Below are positions 46,485 to 55,889 of a stretch of 64,000 bases of DNA, piece by piece. This stretch comes from Peribacillus frigoritolerans. GTDB lineage: Bacteria; Bacillota; Bacilli; Bacillales; DSM-1321. The notes beneath the pieces were generated by a model, which was not told the DNA's origin, did not search any database, and worked only from the letters and a program-made list of their open reading frames with translations. Position 1 is the stretch's first letter, and each line of letters starts with the position of its first letter. The stretch lies in contig NZ_JAUUTW010000002.1 of NCBI RefSeq assembly GCF_030676415.1, forward strand, positions 1-64,000, written 5' to 3'. Both the position numbers and the translations under genes were made by a program.

Positions 46485-47414
46485 ATGAAAGTGGATGATC
46501 AAAAAGAAGGGGCGTTCTATGCAGCCCTTTCTTACATGATGTGGGGAGTCGTGCCGATTTACTGGAAGTTCCTTCAGGGAGTCGGTGCAACGGAAATTTT
46601 GGCTCAGAGGGTATTATGGTCTTTCGTGTTCATGCTGGTTTTATTGATGTTCATGAAAAAATGGCAAGCGTTTCTTGATTATGTCAAAAACATAATGGGA
46701 AATCCCAAACTCTTTGCGGCATTACTAACGGCGTCACTGCTTGTTACAGCTAATTGGGGAGTGTTCATCTGGGCCGTTAACTCAGGACGGATCCTCGACA
46801 CGAGCCTTGGATATTATATCAATCCGCTAGTCAGTGTACTATTGGGAGTGATAGTCTTAAAAGAAAAATTGAGCGGGGCCCAAATCATTTCATTCCTGCT
46901 TGCAGGAATCGGAGTCTTGATCCTTGGCATTCATTTCGGCACGATCCCGTGGATCTCTCTTGTTTTGGCCATGACCTTTGGATTATACGGTCTGGCAAAA
47001 AAAATGATCAAGGCCGAGTCGGCGATCGGGCTGACGCTCGAAACGATGATGGTGACGCCTCTGGCGCTGGGTTACCTGATATACTTGATGAACCGATCGG
47101 AAATGCAATTCTTTACAGTGGGAAGCACAAGCTTGCTGTTGGTGGGCGGCGGGATTGTCACGGCATTGCCTCTTTTATATTTTGCAAAAGGGGCGGAGAA
47201 GATCCCGTTATCGATGCTTGGCATTTTTCAGTATATCGCTCCGACCTTATCTTTATTGATCGGAGTATTCGTCTATCATGAAAGTTTCACCAAATCACAT
47301 CTTTTAGCCTTTTTGTTCATATGGTCAGCCTTGGCTGTTTATACACTATCCATAACGAAATGGGGTCAGGCAAGTGCCCGCAGGTTCAAAGGCAAAGGGA
47401 ATATTGGTGCATGA
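46485..47414 (+). CDS. rarD: EamA family transporter RarD
   Basis: About 309 aa, ten hydrophobic segments in two EamA (DMT) repeats. ALSYMMWGVVPIYWKFL and WAVNSGRILDTSLGYYINPL are typical of the RarD (chloramphenicol-sensitivity) subgroup. Inner-membrane exporter or permease of unknown substrate. ATG 46485 has AGAAGGCAGG upstream; ATG 46467 with AAGGA is equally possible and adds six residues. Confidence 0.87.
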   Translation: MKVDDQKEGAFYAALSYMMWGVVPIYWKFLQGVGATEILAQRVLWSFVFMLVLLMFMKKWQAFLDYVKNIMGNPKLFAALLTASLLVTANWGVFIWAVNSGRILDTSLGYYINPLVSVLLGVIVLKEKLSGAQIISFLLAGIGVLILGIHFGTIPWISLVLAMTFGLYGLAKKMIKAESAIGLTLETMMVTPLALGYLIYLMNRSEMQFFTVGSTSLLLVGGGIVTALPLLYFAKGAEKIPLSMLGIFQYIAPTLSLLIGVFVYHESFTKSHLLAFLFIWSALAVYTLSITKWGQASARRFKGKGNIGA

Positions 47415-47420
47415 ATAAGA

Positions 47421-47456
47421 AAAAATGCTTGGGAGATCTCTCCCAAGCATTTTTTC
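47421..47456. terminator. Terminator rarD/tgl
   Basis: AAAAATGCTTGGGAGA pairs with TCTCCCAAGCATTTTTT, bidirectional between convergent genes. Confidence 0.85.
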
Positions 47457-47505
47457 ATGCCGGTATTTAATAAAACGGTTTTACGGCATAGGGGAAATGC
47501 CAGGG

Positions 47506-48333
47506 TCATGAAAGGTAAATCTTCGGACCTATTTCAGAAACAATGCAATTGGAAAGGCTGACAGGACTGTGATCGGGCTTTGCACGGGGGATATTTAGTT
47601 GGAATTGTCTATAGAAGGAACTATCCAGGAAAATGATATGATCTGTCAGGAATGCCGATATGGTGGCGTTCGGCCTTCTATTGCTATTTAATTCATCGAT
47701 GATTCCCTGTGAACTGGTAATCCCGATTCCATGGCCATAAAAGAGGTTTCTTCCTAATAATATGGCATTTTCACCTTGCCATTCAGGAGTTGCCTCGTCG
47801 TGATCAGGGTTTTTGAAGTAAACGCAATCACCTGGTAAATAATCTCTCCCTTGGTGAATAATGAGAGCCATATTCTGTGGAGGGCGAAAGTCATATAAAA
47901 ATAGTTCTGAAAAAAGATAGTCGAAATTCCTAGGGCCGATTAAATCCAAAATGGCCTTTAAAAAAGTGACGACTATCGCTGTCCCGCATTCGAAAGCATA
48001 AAGCCTTCCATTCATGAAAATGTCAACGAGTGCAGCATGAGGGAGAATCCCTGGCTGAAGTGTAAAGGTGCCATCCTTTGAAAGGCTCCAATATTGTTTA
48101 TTGGATGCCGATTCCTCAAGTGTGGAAAATTCTGCATCACTTTTATTCAACGCAATAGCTGCCTCAATGACTCGGTTCCTCAGTTGTATCTCGAAATTAA
48201 ACTCTCCAAAGTTCCGGTATTCAAAAACGTTAGAATCTTCCGCCAGCAATTGGAGAATTTCAAGCGATTTAGCAGATGCTATTCCTGGTTGGATTTGACT
48301 GACATCTAACCATTTGTGATTAATCTTTATCAT
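47506..48333 (-). CDS. tgl: Protein-glutamine gamma-glutamyltransferase (spore coat cross-linking)
   Basis: 275 aa transglutaminase of the Bacillus Tgl family that makes gamma-glutamyl-lysine cross-links in the spore coat. The catalytic Cys lies in LYAFECGTAIVV near residue 116, followed by LYDF and GDCVYFKNPDHDEATPEWQGEN near 170-190 with the family His and Asp. ATG 48333 is used, eight bases after AAAGGTGG; GTG 48345 overlaps that site. Somewhat longer than the 245-aa B. subtilis protein. Confidence 0.9.
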   Translation of the reverse strand: MIKINHKWLDVSQIQPGIASAKSLEILQLLAEDSNVFEYRNFGEFNFEIQLRNRVIEAAIALNKSDAEFSTLEESASNKQYWSLSKDGTFTLQPGILPHAALVDIFMNGRLYAFECGTAIVVTFLKAILDLIGPRNFDYLFSELFLYDFRPPQNMALIIHQGRDYLPGDCVYFKNPDHDEATPEWQGENAILLGRNLFYGHGIGITSSQGIIDELNSNRRPNATISAFLTDHIIFLDSSFYRQFQLNIPRAKPDHSPVSLSNCIVSEIGPKIYLS

Positions 48334-48613
48334 GATCATATCCACCTTTTACTTATGAAATTAAGGGTTTAAAAACCAGTAAACAAAAATGTCTATAGGT
48401 AATGCTCATTATATGAATGCCAGTAAGGAATTGACTATTTGGAAAGTGTCAGCCACCGTTACAGCCAGGAATGTTGAATGAAAAGTGGCAGAATTATCTT
48501 GATTTCAATGATTTTCATTCCAACAAGTTGTTTTACTAGATATCCTTAACTGTAAGGAATACCTTTCCAATTAGCGAGATGAAGCAAATTAGTATTCCCT
48601 TTTCCCCATGAAT

Positions 48614-48622
48614 TGATATAAT
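48614..48622 (+). promoter_or_regulatory. Extended -10 promoter of the thi operon
   Basis: TGATATAAT gives TGn-TATAAT, 29 bases before the riboswitch. The preceding 48334-48613 holds no gene that I can support. Confidence 0.5.
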
Positions 48623-48650
48623 GAGAGAGAAAGTTCATATGTGCGAGAAA

Positions 48651-48741
48651 TGTAGGGGGGCCAGTACTGCTGGCTGAGATTGCATCCTTTAGATGCTGAC
48701 TCTTTGAACCTGATCTGGATGATGCCAGCGGAGGGAACATA
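48651..48741 (+). ncRNA. TPP riboswitch (THI element)
   Basis: Conserved aptamer parts are in order: GGGGGGCCAG, GGCTGAGATTGCA, CTTTGAACCTGATCTGG and ATGATGCCAGCGGAGGGAA. The terminator at 48770-48799 is downstream, so thiamine pyrophosphate should switch the transporter operon off. Confidence 0.95.
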
Positions 48742-48769
48742 TTATTACTGATTTTCTGTTTTGTATGTT

Positions 48770-48799
48770 AACGTCCGAATTCATCTTCGGGCGTTTTTT
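48770..48799 (+). terminator. TPP-controlled terminator
   Basis: AACGTCCGAA pairs with TTCGGGCGTT (one G-T pair), then six T. Confidence 0.8.
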
Positions 48800-48887
48800 G
48801 CTTTTTTATCCAGTATTTGAATGGACCCTGGAGCCCCATTATGGTTCCGGCATATGGATCTTATATGATGTGTAGGAGGATAATAAC

Positions 48888-49892
48888 TTGAATAAATTCT
48901 TACCACTGTTAACTTCGTTGTTCCTTTTGGCTGGATGCGGTGCAGGCGGAACTAATGAAAAAGAAGAAGCTTCTAAAAATGAAGGCAATGAAGAATTAAA
49001 AAAGGTATCGGTCGTGCTTGATTGGACACCGAATACAAACCATACAGGATTGTATGTAGCTAAGGAAAAAGGATATTTTAAAGAGCAAGGCCTTGATGTG
49101 GAAATTATCATGCCAGGTGAAGCTGGAGCTGATAAGCTTGTCGCTTCAGGGAAATCTGAATTTGGCGTGAGTTACCAGGAGGGCATTACGCAGGCCCGCG
49201 TGCAGGGCGTACCGATTGTTTCGGTAGCTGCCGTCATCCAGCATAATACCTCTGGATTCGCTTCCCCTGAGGCAAAGAACATTAAAACTCCCAAGGATTT
49301 TGAAGGGAAAACGTATGGTGGCTGGGGGTCTCCAGTTGAAAAGGCCATTATAGATTCACTCATGAAAAAAGAGAATGCGGATGTAAATAAAGTGGACATA
49401 GTCAATACAGGAGACACGGATTTTTTCACTTCGGTTAAAAGGGATATAGACTTTGCCTGGATTTATTATGGATGGACAGGCATTGAGGCTGAGTTGCGAA
49501 ATGAAAAGCTTAATATGGTTTACTTAACCGAATACTCTGATAAGCTTGATTACTATACGCCTGTTTTGACTACAAATGAAAAGATGATAAAAGAAGATCC
49601 CGAGACTGTTAAAGCATTCGTTCATGCAGCATCGAAAGGGTACCAGTTTGCGATTAAGAATCCTGCTGATGCAGCAGACATGTTAATTAAGTCTGCACCG
49701 GATCTTGATGCAAAACTAGTGAAGAAAAGCCAGGAGTGGCTTGCAGCCAAGTATCAGGATGATGCTCCGCGATGGGGTGAACAAAAGCTTGAAATTTGGA
49801 AGAATTACAGCGATTGGATGACTGAAAATAAGCTTCTTGAAGGTGATTTCGATCCTGAAACGGCATTTACCAATGAATTTTTACCAAAATAG
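48888..49892 (+). CDS. thiY: Thiamine-precursor ABC transporter substrate-binding lipoprotein
   Basis: 334 aa. Lipobox LLAGC at residue 17 ends the signal. The mature protein starts its NMT1/Thi5-like fold with VVLDWTPNTNHTGLYVA, the typical ThiY signature for N-formyl-4-amino-5-aminomethyl-2-methylpyrimidine (FAMP). TTG 48888 with AGGAGGA before it is the start. First gene behind the TPP riboswitch. Confidence 0.92.
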   Translation: MNKFLPLLTSLFLLAGCGAGGTNEKEEASKNEGNEELKKVSVVLDWTPNTNHTGLYVAKEKGYFKEQGLDVEIIMPGEAGADKLVASGKSEFGVSYQEGITQARVQGVPIVSVAAVIQHNTSGFASPEAKNIKTPKDFEGKTYGGWGSPVEKAIIDSLMKKENADVNKVDIVNTGDTDFFTSVKRDIDFAWIYYGWTGIEAELRNEKLNMVYLTEYSDKLDYYTPVLTTNEKMIKEDPETVKAFVHAASKGYQFAIKNPADAADMLIKSAPDLDAKLVKKSQEWLAAKYQDDAPRWGEQKLEIWKNYSDWMTENKLLEGDFDPETAFTNEFLPK

Positions 49893-49903
49893 GAGGAAAT
49901 ACA

Positions 49904-50188
49904 ATGGCCAATTCATTAATTAGTATACAAATTATTCCTAAAGGGGAAAATGTCATCCCTATGGTCGATGAAGCAATCAAGATCATTGAAGAATCAGGTG
50001 TCAAATATGAGGTTCACCCGCTTGAAACGACAATGGAGGGTGAGCTATCCGAACTTTTTGCCGTGATAGAAAAAATGAATGTAAGAATGATTGAAATAGG
50101 CTCGCCGAATGTCATTTCCCAAGTGAAAATATTATATCAGCCAAGCGGGATTACGATGGATACGTTAACGGAGAAATATCGGGCATGA
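49904..50188 (+). CDS. Thiamine-binding MTH1187/YkoF-like protein
   Basis: 94 aa ferredoxin-like small protein (DUF77, MTH1187 family) with ISIQIIPKGENVIPMVDEAI at the start. Relatives (YqgV, YkoF) bind thiamine or pyrimidine. It probably holds substrate or product for the transporter. GGAGGAAAT upstream. Four-base ATGA overlap with thiX. Confidence 0.85.
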   Translation: MANSLISIQIIPKGENVIPMVDEAIKIIEESGVKYEVHPLETTMEGELSELFAVIEKMNVRMIEIGSPNVISQVKILYQPSGITMDTLTEKYRA

Positions 50189-50967
50189 TCGGAAGGGGAA
50201 TTTGGAAGAAGGGGGCTCCCTTCTTTCTTTTATTATTGTTGCTGATAGTATGGGAATCAGTGACAGTCTTATTGAAAGTTGAAGAATGGCTGCTTCCCGC
50301 TCCATCGGCCATTTTCATTGAAGGAATTGAGTCGTCCCGCAATCTTTACGGACACCTTATATCCACAACCGAGCTTGCGTTGTCGGGTTTTTTTATTGGA
50401 AGCTGCATCGGGTTTTTGATCGCGGCAATCTTACACCTATTTCCAGGTGTGAAGGACGCGGTTTATCCTCTGCTCATACTATCACAAAATATACCCATCA
50501 TTGTTTTGGCGCCGCTTTTGGTGATCTGGTTTGGATTTGGCATGCTGCCTAAGTTAATAGTGATTTCGCTTGTATGTTTTTTTCCGGTTGCGGTTGCATC
50601 ATTAGACGGTTTTCGCCAGACACCATACGAGCTTAAGCATTATTTCAAGATGATGGGAGCGGGAAAAAACCAGTTATTTTGGAAGCTGGAACTTCCTCAT
50701 TCGATCCCGTTCATTTTCTCCGGACTGAAAATTTCGGCGACCTATAGTGTAATGGGTGCGGTTATTTCGGAATGGCTTGGGGCAAAATCGGGGATTGGTG
50801 TGTATATGACTCTCGCTTCCTCTGCGTTCAGGACAGATCGGGTGTTTGTTGCCATTTTCATCATTATGGGAATGAGCCTGATCTTTTTTGGGATCATCAC
50901 CTTCCTGGAGAAATACTTAGTTTCTTGGAAGAGAAAGGAGGGCGAAAAGGATGAAGCTGGAAATTAA
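50185..50967 (+). CDS. thiX: Thiamine-precursor ABC transporter permease
   Basis: 260 aa with about six membrane spans. The EAA loop DGFRQTPYELKHYFKMMGAG (near 133-152) is the ATPase contact motif of BPD-type permeases. It pairs with ThiY and ThiZ. It overlaps the ATPase gene by 17 bases. Confidence 0.9.
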   Translation: MIGRGIWKKGAPFFLLLLLLIVWESVTVLLKVEEWLLPAPSAIFIEGIESSRNLYGHLISTTELALSGFFIGSCIGFLIAAILHLFPGVKDAVYPLLILSQNIPIIVLAPLLVIWFGFGMLPKLIVISLVCFFPVAVASLDGFRQTPYELKHYFKMMGAGKNQLFWKLELPHSIPFIFSGLKISATYSVMGAVISEWLGAKSGIGVYMTLASSAFRTDRVFVAIFIIMGMSLIFFGIITFLEKYLVSWKRKEGEKDEAGN

Positions 50968-51694
50968 AGGCGTCTCCTATTCTTTCGATGGTAACCAGAA
51001 TATATTAGAGAATATGAATTTCCATGTGGATGATGGGGAATTTGTCACGATCCTTGGGCCATCGGGCAGCGGTAAAAGTACATTGTTCCACTTGATCGGC
51101 GGCATTTTAAAGCCGGATCATGGCATCATTTCACTGGATGATAAAAAGATAAATGGCTTAAAGGGCCATATCAGCTATATGCCTCAGCAGCCTTCCCTTT
51201 TACCTTGGAGAACGGTATTGGAAAATGTTTTGCTTGGAAGCGAACTTGCTGGGATCAGAGATAAAGAAAAGGCAAAAGCCCTATTGATGAAAGCTGGATT
51301 AGAAGAGTACGAGAAAGCATATCCGCATGAATTATCTGGAGGCATGAAGCAAAGGGCCGCATTCATTCGGAGTATCTTAAGTCCACAGGACTTGATGTGC
51401 CTGGACGAACCCTTTTCTGCCTTGGATGAACTGACAAGATTGCAAATGCAAAAATGGCTGTTGTCGGTTTGGGAAGAAAATCGAAGGTCGGTGCTTTTTG
51501 TTACTCATAGCATAGATGAAGCGGTTTTCCTATCAGATAGAATTTATGTGTTATCAGCAAAACCGGCTGCTGTCATCAAAGAAGTGGAAGTTCCATTTTC
51601 AAGGCCAAGAAGAGAAGAACAGCTTCTTAGTGATGAATTTTTTCATCTGAAGAGAGAATTATATGCAGCACTCAAGCCAACTTTTTCTACTTAA
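50951..51694 (+). CDS. thiZ: Thiamine-precursor ABC transporter ATPase
   Basis: 247 aa NitT/TauT-type ATPase. Walker A LGPSGSGKST near residue 36, signature HELSGGMKQR near 127, and Walker B LMCLDEPFSALDE near 150. It energises ThiX. Translational overlap with thiX. Confidence 0.93.
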   Translation: MKLEIKGVSYSFDGNQNILENMNFHVDDGEFVTILGPSGSGKSTLFHLIGGILKPDHGIISLDDKKINGLKGHISYMPQQPSLLPWRTVLENVLLGSELAGIRDKEKAKALLMKAGLEEYEKAYPHELSGGMKQRAAFIRSILSPQDLMCLDEPFSALDELTRLQMQKWLLSVWEENRRSVLFVTHSIDEAVFLSDRIYVLSAKPAAVIKEVEVPFSRPRREEQLLSDEFFHLKRELYAALKPTFST

Positions 51695-51712
51695 GTAAGG
51701 AGGCGATTAAAA

Positions 51713-52483
51713 TTGAGAATCATCGACAGCCATATCCATTTTGATAAGTATGATGTTGTTAAGCGGAAGCAGATTCTGACTGACATGGAAAAGGTTCATT
51801 TGGAATCCTTGCTGACTGTCTCCATGAATTTGGCTTCTTCGATTAACAATTATCAGCTTTCACTCAAAGATCCACGAATTAAGCCTGCCTTTGGCTTTCA
51901 TCCAGAGCAGCCCCTCCCGAGTGATGAAGAAGTGAACGAATTATTGAACTGGATGCGGGAACATCGTCAAGATATGGTTGCCATAGGTGAGGTTGGGCTG
52001 CCCTATTACTTAAGGCAGGAAAATCCCGATATTGATAACTCAGCGTATATAGTGATACTGGAGAGGTTCCTGGCCTTAGCTAAAGAGGTTGAAAAGCCGG
52101 TTATCCTTCATGCCGTCCATGACGATGCACCCATCGTTTGCGACCTTTTGGATAAGCATCAAATCAAAAAGGCACACTTTCATTGGTTTAAAGGCGATAT
52201 CCGGACAGTCGAAAGAATGGCCGAAAAGGGGTACCGCATTTCGATTACACCTGATGTTTGTTATGAGAGGGAAATACAGGAATTAGTTTCGGCATACCCA
52301 CTTAAACTGATGATGATTGAAACGGATGGCCCATGGCCGTTTGAAGGGATATTCAAAGAAAAATGGACCCATCCCGGCATGATGCATGACAGTGTGTGCC
52401 AAATTGCTTCGATTAAAGGATTGCCGATTGGGGATGTCTATGAAATCCTTTATCAAAATACGAAAGGTTTTTATCATATATAA
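51713..52483 (+). CDS. TatD-family metal hydrolase in the thi operon
   Basis: 256 aa TIM-barrel amidohydrolase. IIDSHIHFDKYD (HxH) at the start, IGEVGLPYY (ligand Glu) near 91, HAVHDDAP near 134, HFHWFKGD near 154 and IETDGPWPF near 203. TTG 51713 has AAGGAGG. It differs from housekeeping TatD (EVGLPYY rather than EVGLD; TDGPW rather than TDSPY). Its place as last gene behind the TPP riboswitch suggests a step in thiamine-precursor salvage, which is inference. Confidence 0.8.
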   Translation: MRIIDSHIHFDKYDVVKRKQILTDMEKVHLESLLTVSMNLASSINNYQLSLKDPRIKPAFGFHPEQPLPSDEEVNELLNWMREHRQDMVAIGEVGLPYYLRQENPDIDNSAYIVILERFLALAKEVEKPVILHAVHDDAPIVCDLLDKHQIKKAHFHWFKGDIRTVERMAEKGYRISITPDVCYEREIQELVSAYPLKLMMIETDGPWPFEGIFKEKWTHPGMMHDSVCQIASIKGLPIGDVYEILYQNTKGFYHI

Positions 52484-52515
52484 AGGTACCGGTTATCATT
52501 CCCGGTACCTTTTTA
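52482..52515. terminator. thi operon terminator
   Basis: AAAGGTACCGG pairs with CCGGTACCTTT, then T; also faces nadK2. Confidence 0.82.
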
Positions 52516-52521
52516 GTTCGT

Positions 52522-53325
52522 TTAAAGAAAGGTCCTTTTAACCTTTTCCCAAAAGGAATTGTCTTTTAGCTTAACAGTCTTGATGACTTTACCGCTTAAC
52601 CGGACCTTTACCTTTTCGACATGGTTGATGCTTAAGGCTTCATTGTCCATTCCGATGATCGGATAGCTTGGCCCGTTTTGTTCAAGGTGGACGGTCAACG
52701 TCTTATCGCCGCTTAGGATGAATGAGGAACCCAGGGTCCGATAGGTATTATTATTGATGGAAGCAAGCTCGCTCACTTGGAAGCAAGGGAGAAGGGGATC
52801 GACAACGGCCCCATTGATCGATTTATTATAGGCGGTGCTTCCGGTCGGAGTCGCAATGATGATTCCGTCGCCGCGAAAAGTTTCAAAATGGAGTTCATCA
52901 ATGAAAATATCCATGATGAACGTTTTGGTGATGGAAGACCGGATACTGAGTTCATTAAGGGCATAAAAGGAGGGCTGATCGTCCAATTGGATATCGATGG
53001 TTGGATATTTACGCACCTCGATTTGCTCTCTTGTCATGGCATCGATCATTTTATCACTGTCCTCCAAGTGGAAATCGCAATACATATTCAAGTTGCCTGT
53101 GGTGGAAATGCCCGCATATAAACAGTCATCCCTGAACCCGGTTTTACGGGCAGCCTGCAGGAATGTGCCGTCATCACCGATGCTTACGATGATGTTTGCT
53201 TTTGTGAAATCCTGGATGACTTCATACGAATGTTGCTTAGCTAAGTCTGACAAGTATTCAACCTTGTTAAGCGTCTCTGCATTCGGTGCATGGAAAAAAT
53301 AAATATTCCTTCGAGTGTTCATCAT
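52522..53325 (-). CDS. nadK2: NAD kinase (YtdI paralogue)
   Basis: 267 aa ATP-dependent NAD kinase making NADP. IIVSIGDDGTFLQAAR near residue 45 is the nucleotide loop with GDDG in place of the usual GGDG, as in the second Bacillus NAD kinase (PpnKB/YtdI). IATPTGSTAYNKSI near 150 is the second conserved block. GGGGGG precedes two tandem ATGs (53325, 53322). Convergent with the thi operon. Confidence 0.9.
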   Translation of the reverse strand: MMNTRRNIYFFHAPNAETLNKVEYLSDLAKQHSYEVIQDFTKANIIVSIGDDGTFLQAARKTGFRDDCLYAGISTTGNLNMYCDFHLEDSDKMIDAMTREQIEVRKYPTIDIQLDDQPSFYALNELSIRSSITKTFIMDIFIDELHFETFRGDGIIIATPTGSTAYNKSINGAVVDPLLPCFQVSELASINNNTYRTLGSSFILSGDKTLTVHLEQNGPSYPIIGMDNEALSINHVEKVKVRLSGKVIKTVKLKDNSFWEKVKRTFL

Positions 53326-53528
53326 GTTCCCCCCTAGTATGTATGGTGATGAAAGGGCTTACTTTATCTTGTTTAGGATAAATGGAGATTGTACAAAATG
53401 CACCATTTCATTTCCAATTTGAGGATTCTTTGCTACAATTTTATATGTCTTAGTTTATCATGGAATGAAACATTTTTGTTATTAGTTCGTATGGTAAGAA
53501 GGATACATATATTGAAGGGGGAAAACAG

Positions 53529-54530
53529 ATGAATGGAAAGCGTTGGGCGGCACTTGGAATCGCAGCCGTTTTATTTTTTGTCTCTATTGCTGTAGGGATG
53601 GCTACGACTCTATTTACAGCGGATACGGAAAATATCATTGATGAATTATTTGCTTCCGAAAGTGCATTTTACGAGGAAGTCATAGAAGGCGATGATATCA
53701 CTAATGTTATTGCCGTATTTGATGTAGAGGGCACGATTCAAGATACAGGAGAAGCCTCATTACTTAGTTCAGCAACATATAATCACCGTGCCTTCTTGGA
53801 TAAGCTGAAGATGGCAGAGGAAAATGACGATATCAAAGGAATCATCCTTCGTGTGAATTCTCCAGGGGGCGGTGTCGTCGAAAGTGCAGAGATCTATGAA
53901 AAGATCCTTGATATCAAGAAAGTGAAAAAACCTGTATATGTATCAATGGGGTCTATGGCTGCTTCAGGCGGATATTATATTTCTGCACCAGCCGATAAGA
54001 TTTATGCCAGCCCAGAAACGATGACGGGTTCACTTGGTGTCATCATGCAGGGTTATAATTACGAGAAGTTGGCCAAAAAGTATGGTGTTGAGTTCGAAAC
54101 CATCAAAAGCGGACCACACAAAGATATTATGAGTCCAACCCGGGAAATGACTGGTGAAGAACGTGAAATACTCCAAGATATGATCGATAATTCTTATGAT
54201 CAATTTGTAAAAATCATTGCAGACGGACGCGATATGACAGAGAAGGAAGTAAGGGAAATCGCCGATGGCCGCATTTATGATGGACGTCAGGCTAAAGAAA
54301 ACAATCTTATCGATGATTTCGGCCATTTGGATGATGTAATTGCAGCGATGAAAACGGATATCGGTAAAAAGGATGCTCAAGTTATCCGTTATACAGATGA
54401 GGTAGGTTTCGGTTCATTATTCAGTATGGGTGCGCAAAAAATGTTGGGAAATGATGTGGAAACGGCAGTCTTGACAAAAATCCTTTCCTCTTCAAATTCT
54501 CCACGCTTAATGTATTTGTATGCGGAATAG
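53529..54530 (+). CDS. sppA: Signal peptide peptidase SppA
   Basis: 333 aa membrane serine protease (S49). One N-terminal membrane helix (residues 8-28), IILRVNSPGGGVVESAE near 105, the nucleophile in SMGSMAASGGYYISAPA near 145, and the general-base Lys near 197 (ETIKSGPHKDIMSP). It degrades remnant signal peptides. Same direction and 12 bases from yteJ, so an sppA-yteJ operon as in B. subtilis. Confidence 0.92.
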   Translation: MNGKRWAALGIAAVLFFVSIAVGMATTLFTADTENIIDELFASESAFYEEVIEGDDITNVIAVFDVEGTIQDTGEASLLSSATYNHRAFLDKLKMAEENDDIKGIILRVNSPGGGVVESAEIYEKILDIKKVKKPVYVSMGSMAASGGYYISAPADKIYASPETMTGSLGVIMQGYNYEKLAKKYGVEFETIKSGPHKDIMSPTREMTGEEREILQDMIDNSYDQFVKIIADGRDMTEKEVREIADGRIYDGRQAKENNLIDDFGHLDDVIAAMKTDIGKKDAQVIRYTDEVGFGSLFSMGAQKMLGNDVETAVLTKILSSSNSPRLMYLYAE

Positions 54531-54542
54531 GGGGGCTGAAGG

Positions 54543-55082
54543 ATGACGGAACGAAATGAAAACAATGAACAAATCGCTTCATCCAATCTAATGGCAGATC
54601 CAGGGGTTCCCGTTCAACAGGAATTTACATCAGCCAGGAAGGCCGTGGATGATGACGGAGTCAAGAAAGTGCATTTTGCTGGTTTTTGGATGAGGTTTTG
54701 GGCATATTTAGCCGATCTATTGGTTATCGGAAGTTTGAACCGGATTTTGATTCATCCCATCTTCAAATTTTATGAAGGGACAGATGATCTCTGGTTTTCC
54801 GCAGAGGGCTTCTTAACAGGGGGCGTATTCTTCTTATACTTTGTTTTGATGACCAAATTCTTGAACCAAACCCTTGGCAAGATGATTTTTGGACTGAAAG
54901 TCGTTGCATTGAAGGAAGAGAAAAAAACCATTTCATGGGGTACGATATTGTTCAGGGAGCTGATTGGCCGCTATATTTCAAAAGTCACTTGGATTGGCTA
55001 TCTCTTGGCAGGCCTATTACCGAAGAAACAGGCTTTGCATGATGTCTTTGCAGACACGGGCGTTGTGTTGATCAGAAGATGA
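54543..55082 (+). CDS. yteJ: RDD family membrane protein (YteJ)
   Basis: 179 aa with an acidic soluble N-terminus and an RDD domain from about residue 45 (FAGFWMRFWAYLADLLVIG contains the R..D..D pattern), with three to four membrane segments. In B. subtilis SppA and YteJ act together in resistance to lantibiotics and lysozyme-type attack; this is likely but inferred. GGGGGCTGAAGG before ATG 54543. Confidence 0.87.
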   Translation: MTERNENNEQIASSNLMADPGVPVQQEFTSARKAVDDDGVKKVHFAGFWMRFWAYLADLLVIGSLNRILIHPIFKFYEGTDDLWFSAEGFLTGGVFFLYFVLMTKFLNQTLGKMIFGLKVVALKEEKKTISWGTILFRELIGRYISKVTWIGYLLAGLLPKKQALHDVFADTGVVLIRR

Positions 55083-55100
55083 TTTCTTCCATACATAAAT

Positions 55101-55144
55101 CTGTAAGAGCGTGATTTTCGCTTTTGCAGGTTTATTTTTTTTAC
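55101..55144 (+). terminator. sppA-yteJ terminator
   Basis: CTGTAAGAGCG pairs with CGCTTTTGCAG (two wobble pairs), followed by a T-rich run. Confidence 0.6.
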
Positions 55145-55181
55145 ATATGCCGATAATGATAGGCTGAAGGGGTGTGGGTGC

Positions 55182-55874
55182 ATGAAGTGGCTTTTGTTGA
55201 TTATAGGTATCCTCATTTTGGTGCTGCTTATTGTTATTTTCACTAAAGTAAGAGTGTCCATCGACTACAAACGTGTCCAAACGAATGACCGAATACATAT
55301 TAAATTATCAGCTTGGTATGGGCTTTTTCACTATACATTCAAGGTTCCGGTCATCAAAATGGAAGATGACTCGGCAACTGTAGTAGTAAAGGAAGAGCAA
55401 GAAATGAACGGAAAAATGGAAAAGGAAGAAAAGAAAAAAATCACAGCCGAAGATTTGCGTGACGGATTCGCAGACATTCTGGAGATGCTTCAGCATATAA
55501 TCGGATTTCATAGGATCGTCCGTCAATTCGCAGGAAAAGTCCAAGTCAAAAAATTCACCTGGCATAGTATGGTCGGTACTAAAAACGCTGCACACACCGG
55601 TGTTTTAACTGGTGCATGCTGGGCACTTAAAGGTTCAATCATCGGTTTGCTGACAACTTATTTCAACTTCCGGATCATGCCCTCCTATTCCATTACACCC
55701 GACTTTCAGAGGTGGCAGGCAAATACATCGATTTCCTGCATATTACAATTTAGAATCGGGCAGGCTATGGTGACTGGAATAAAACTGCTTCGTTATTGGA
55801 AAGGCGGAAAGCCGCATTTCAAGTCCAAGAAATTAGCGAAGCTATCAGGTGATTCCAATAAACAATCGTTCTAG
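55182..55874 (+). CDS. ytfI: DUF2953 protein YtfI
   Basis: 230 aa. An N-terminal membrane helix (residues 3-22) is followed by a DUF2953-like domain with WHSMVGTKNAAHTGVLTGACW near 128. It precedes gerW by 15 bases as in B. subtilis, where the pair is expressed in sporulation. Function unknown. Confidence 0.85.
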   Translation: MKWLLLIIGILILVLLIVIFTKVRVSIDYKRVQTNDRIHIKLSAWYGLFHYTFKVPVIKMEDDSATVVVKEEQEMNGKMEKEEKKKITAEDLRDGFADILEMLQHIIGFHRIVRQFAGKVQVKKFTWHSMVGTKNAAHTGVLTGACWALKGSIIGLLTTYFNFRIMPSYSITPDFQRWQANTSISCILQFRIGQAMVTGIKLLRYWKGGKPHFKSKKLAKLSGDSNKQSF

Positions 55875-55889
55875 AGTGGAGGAATTTAA

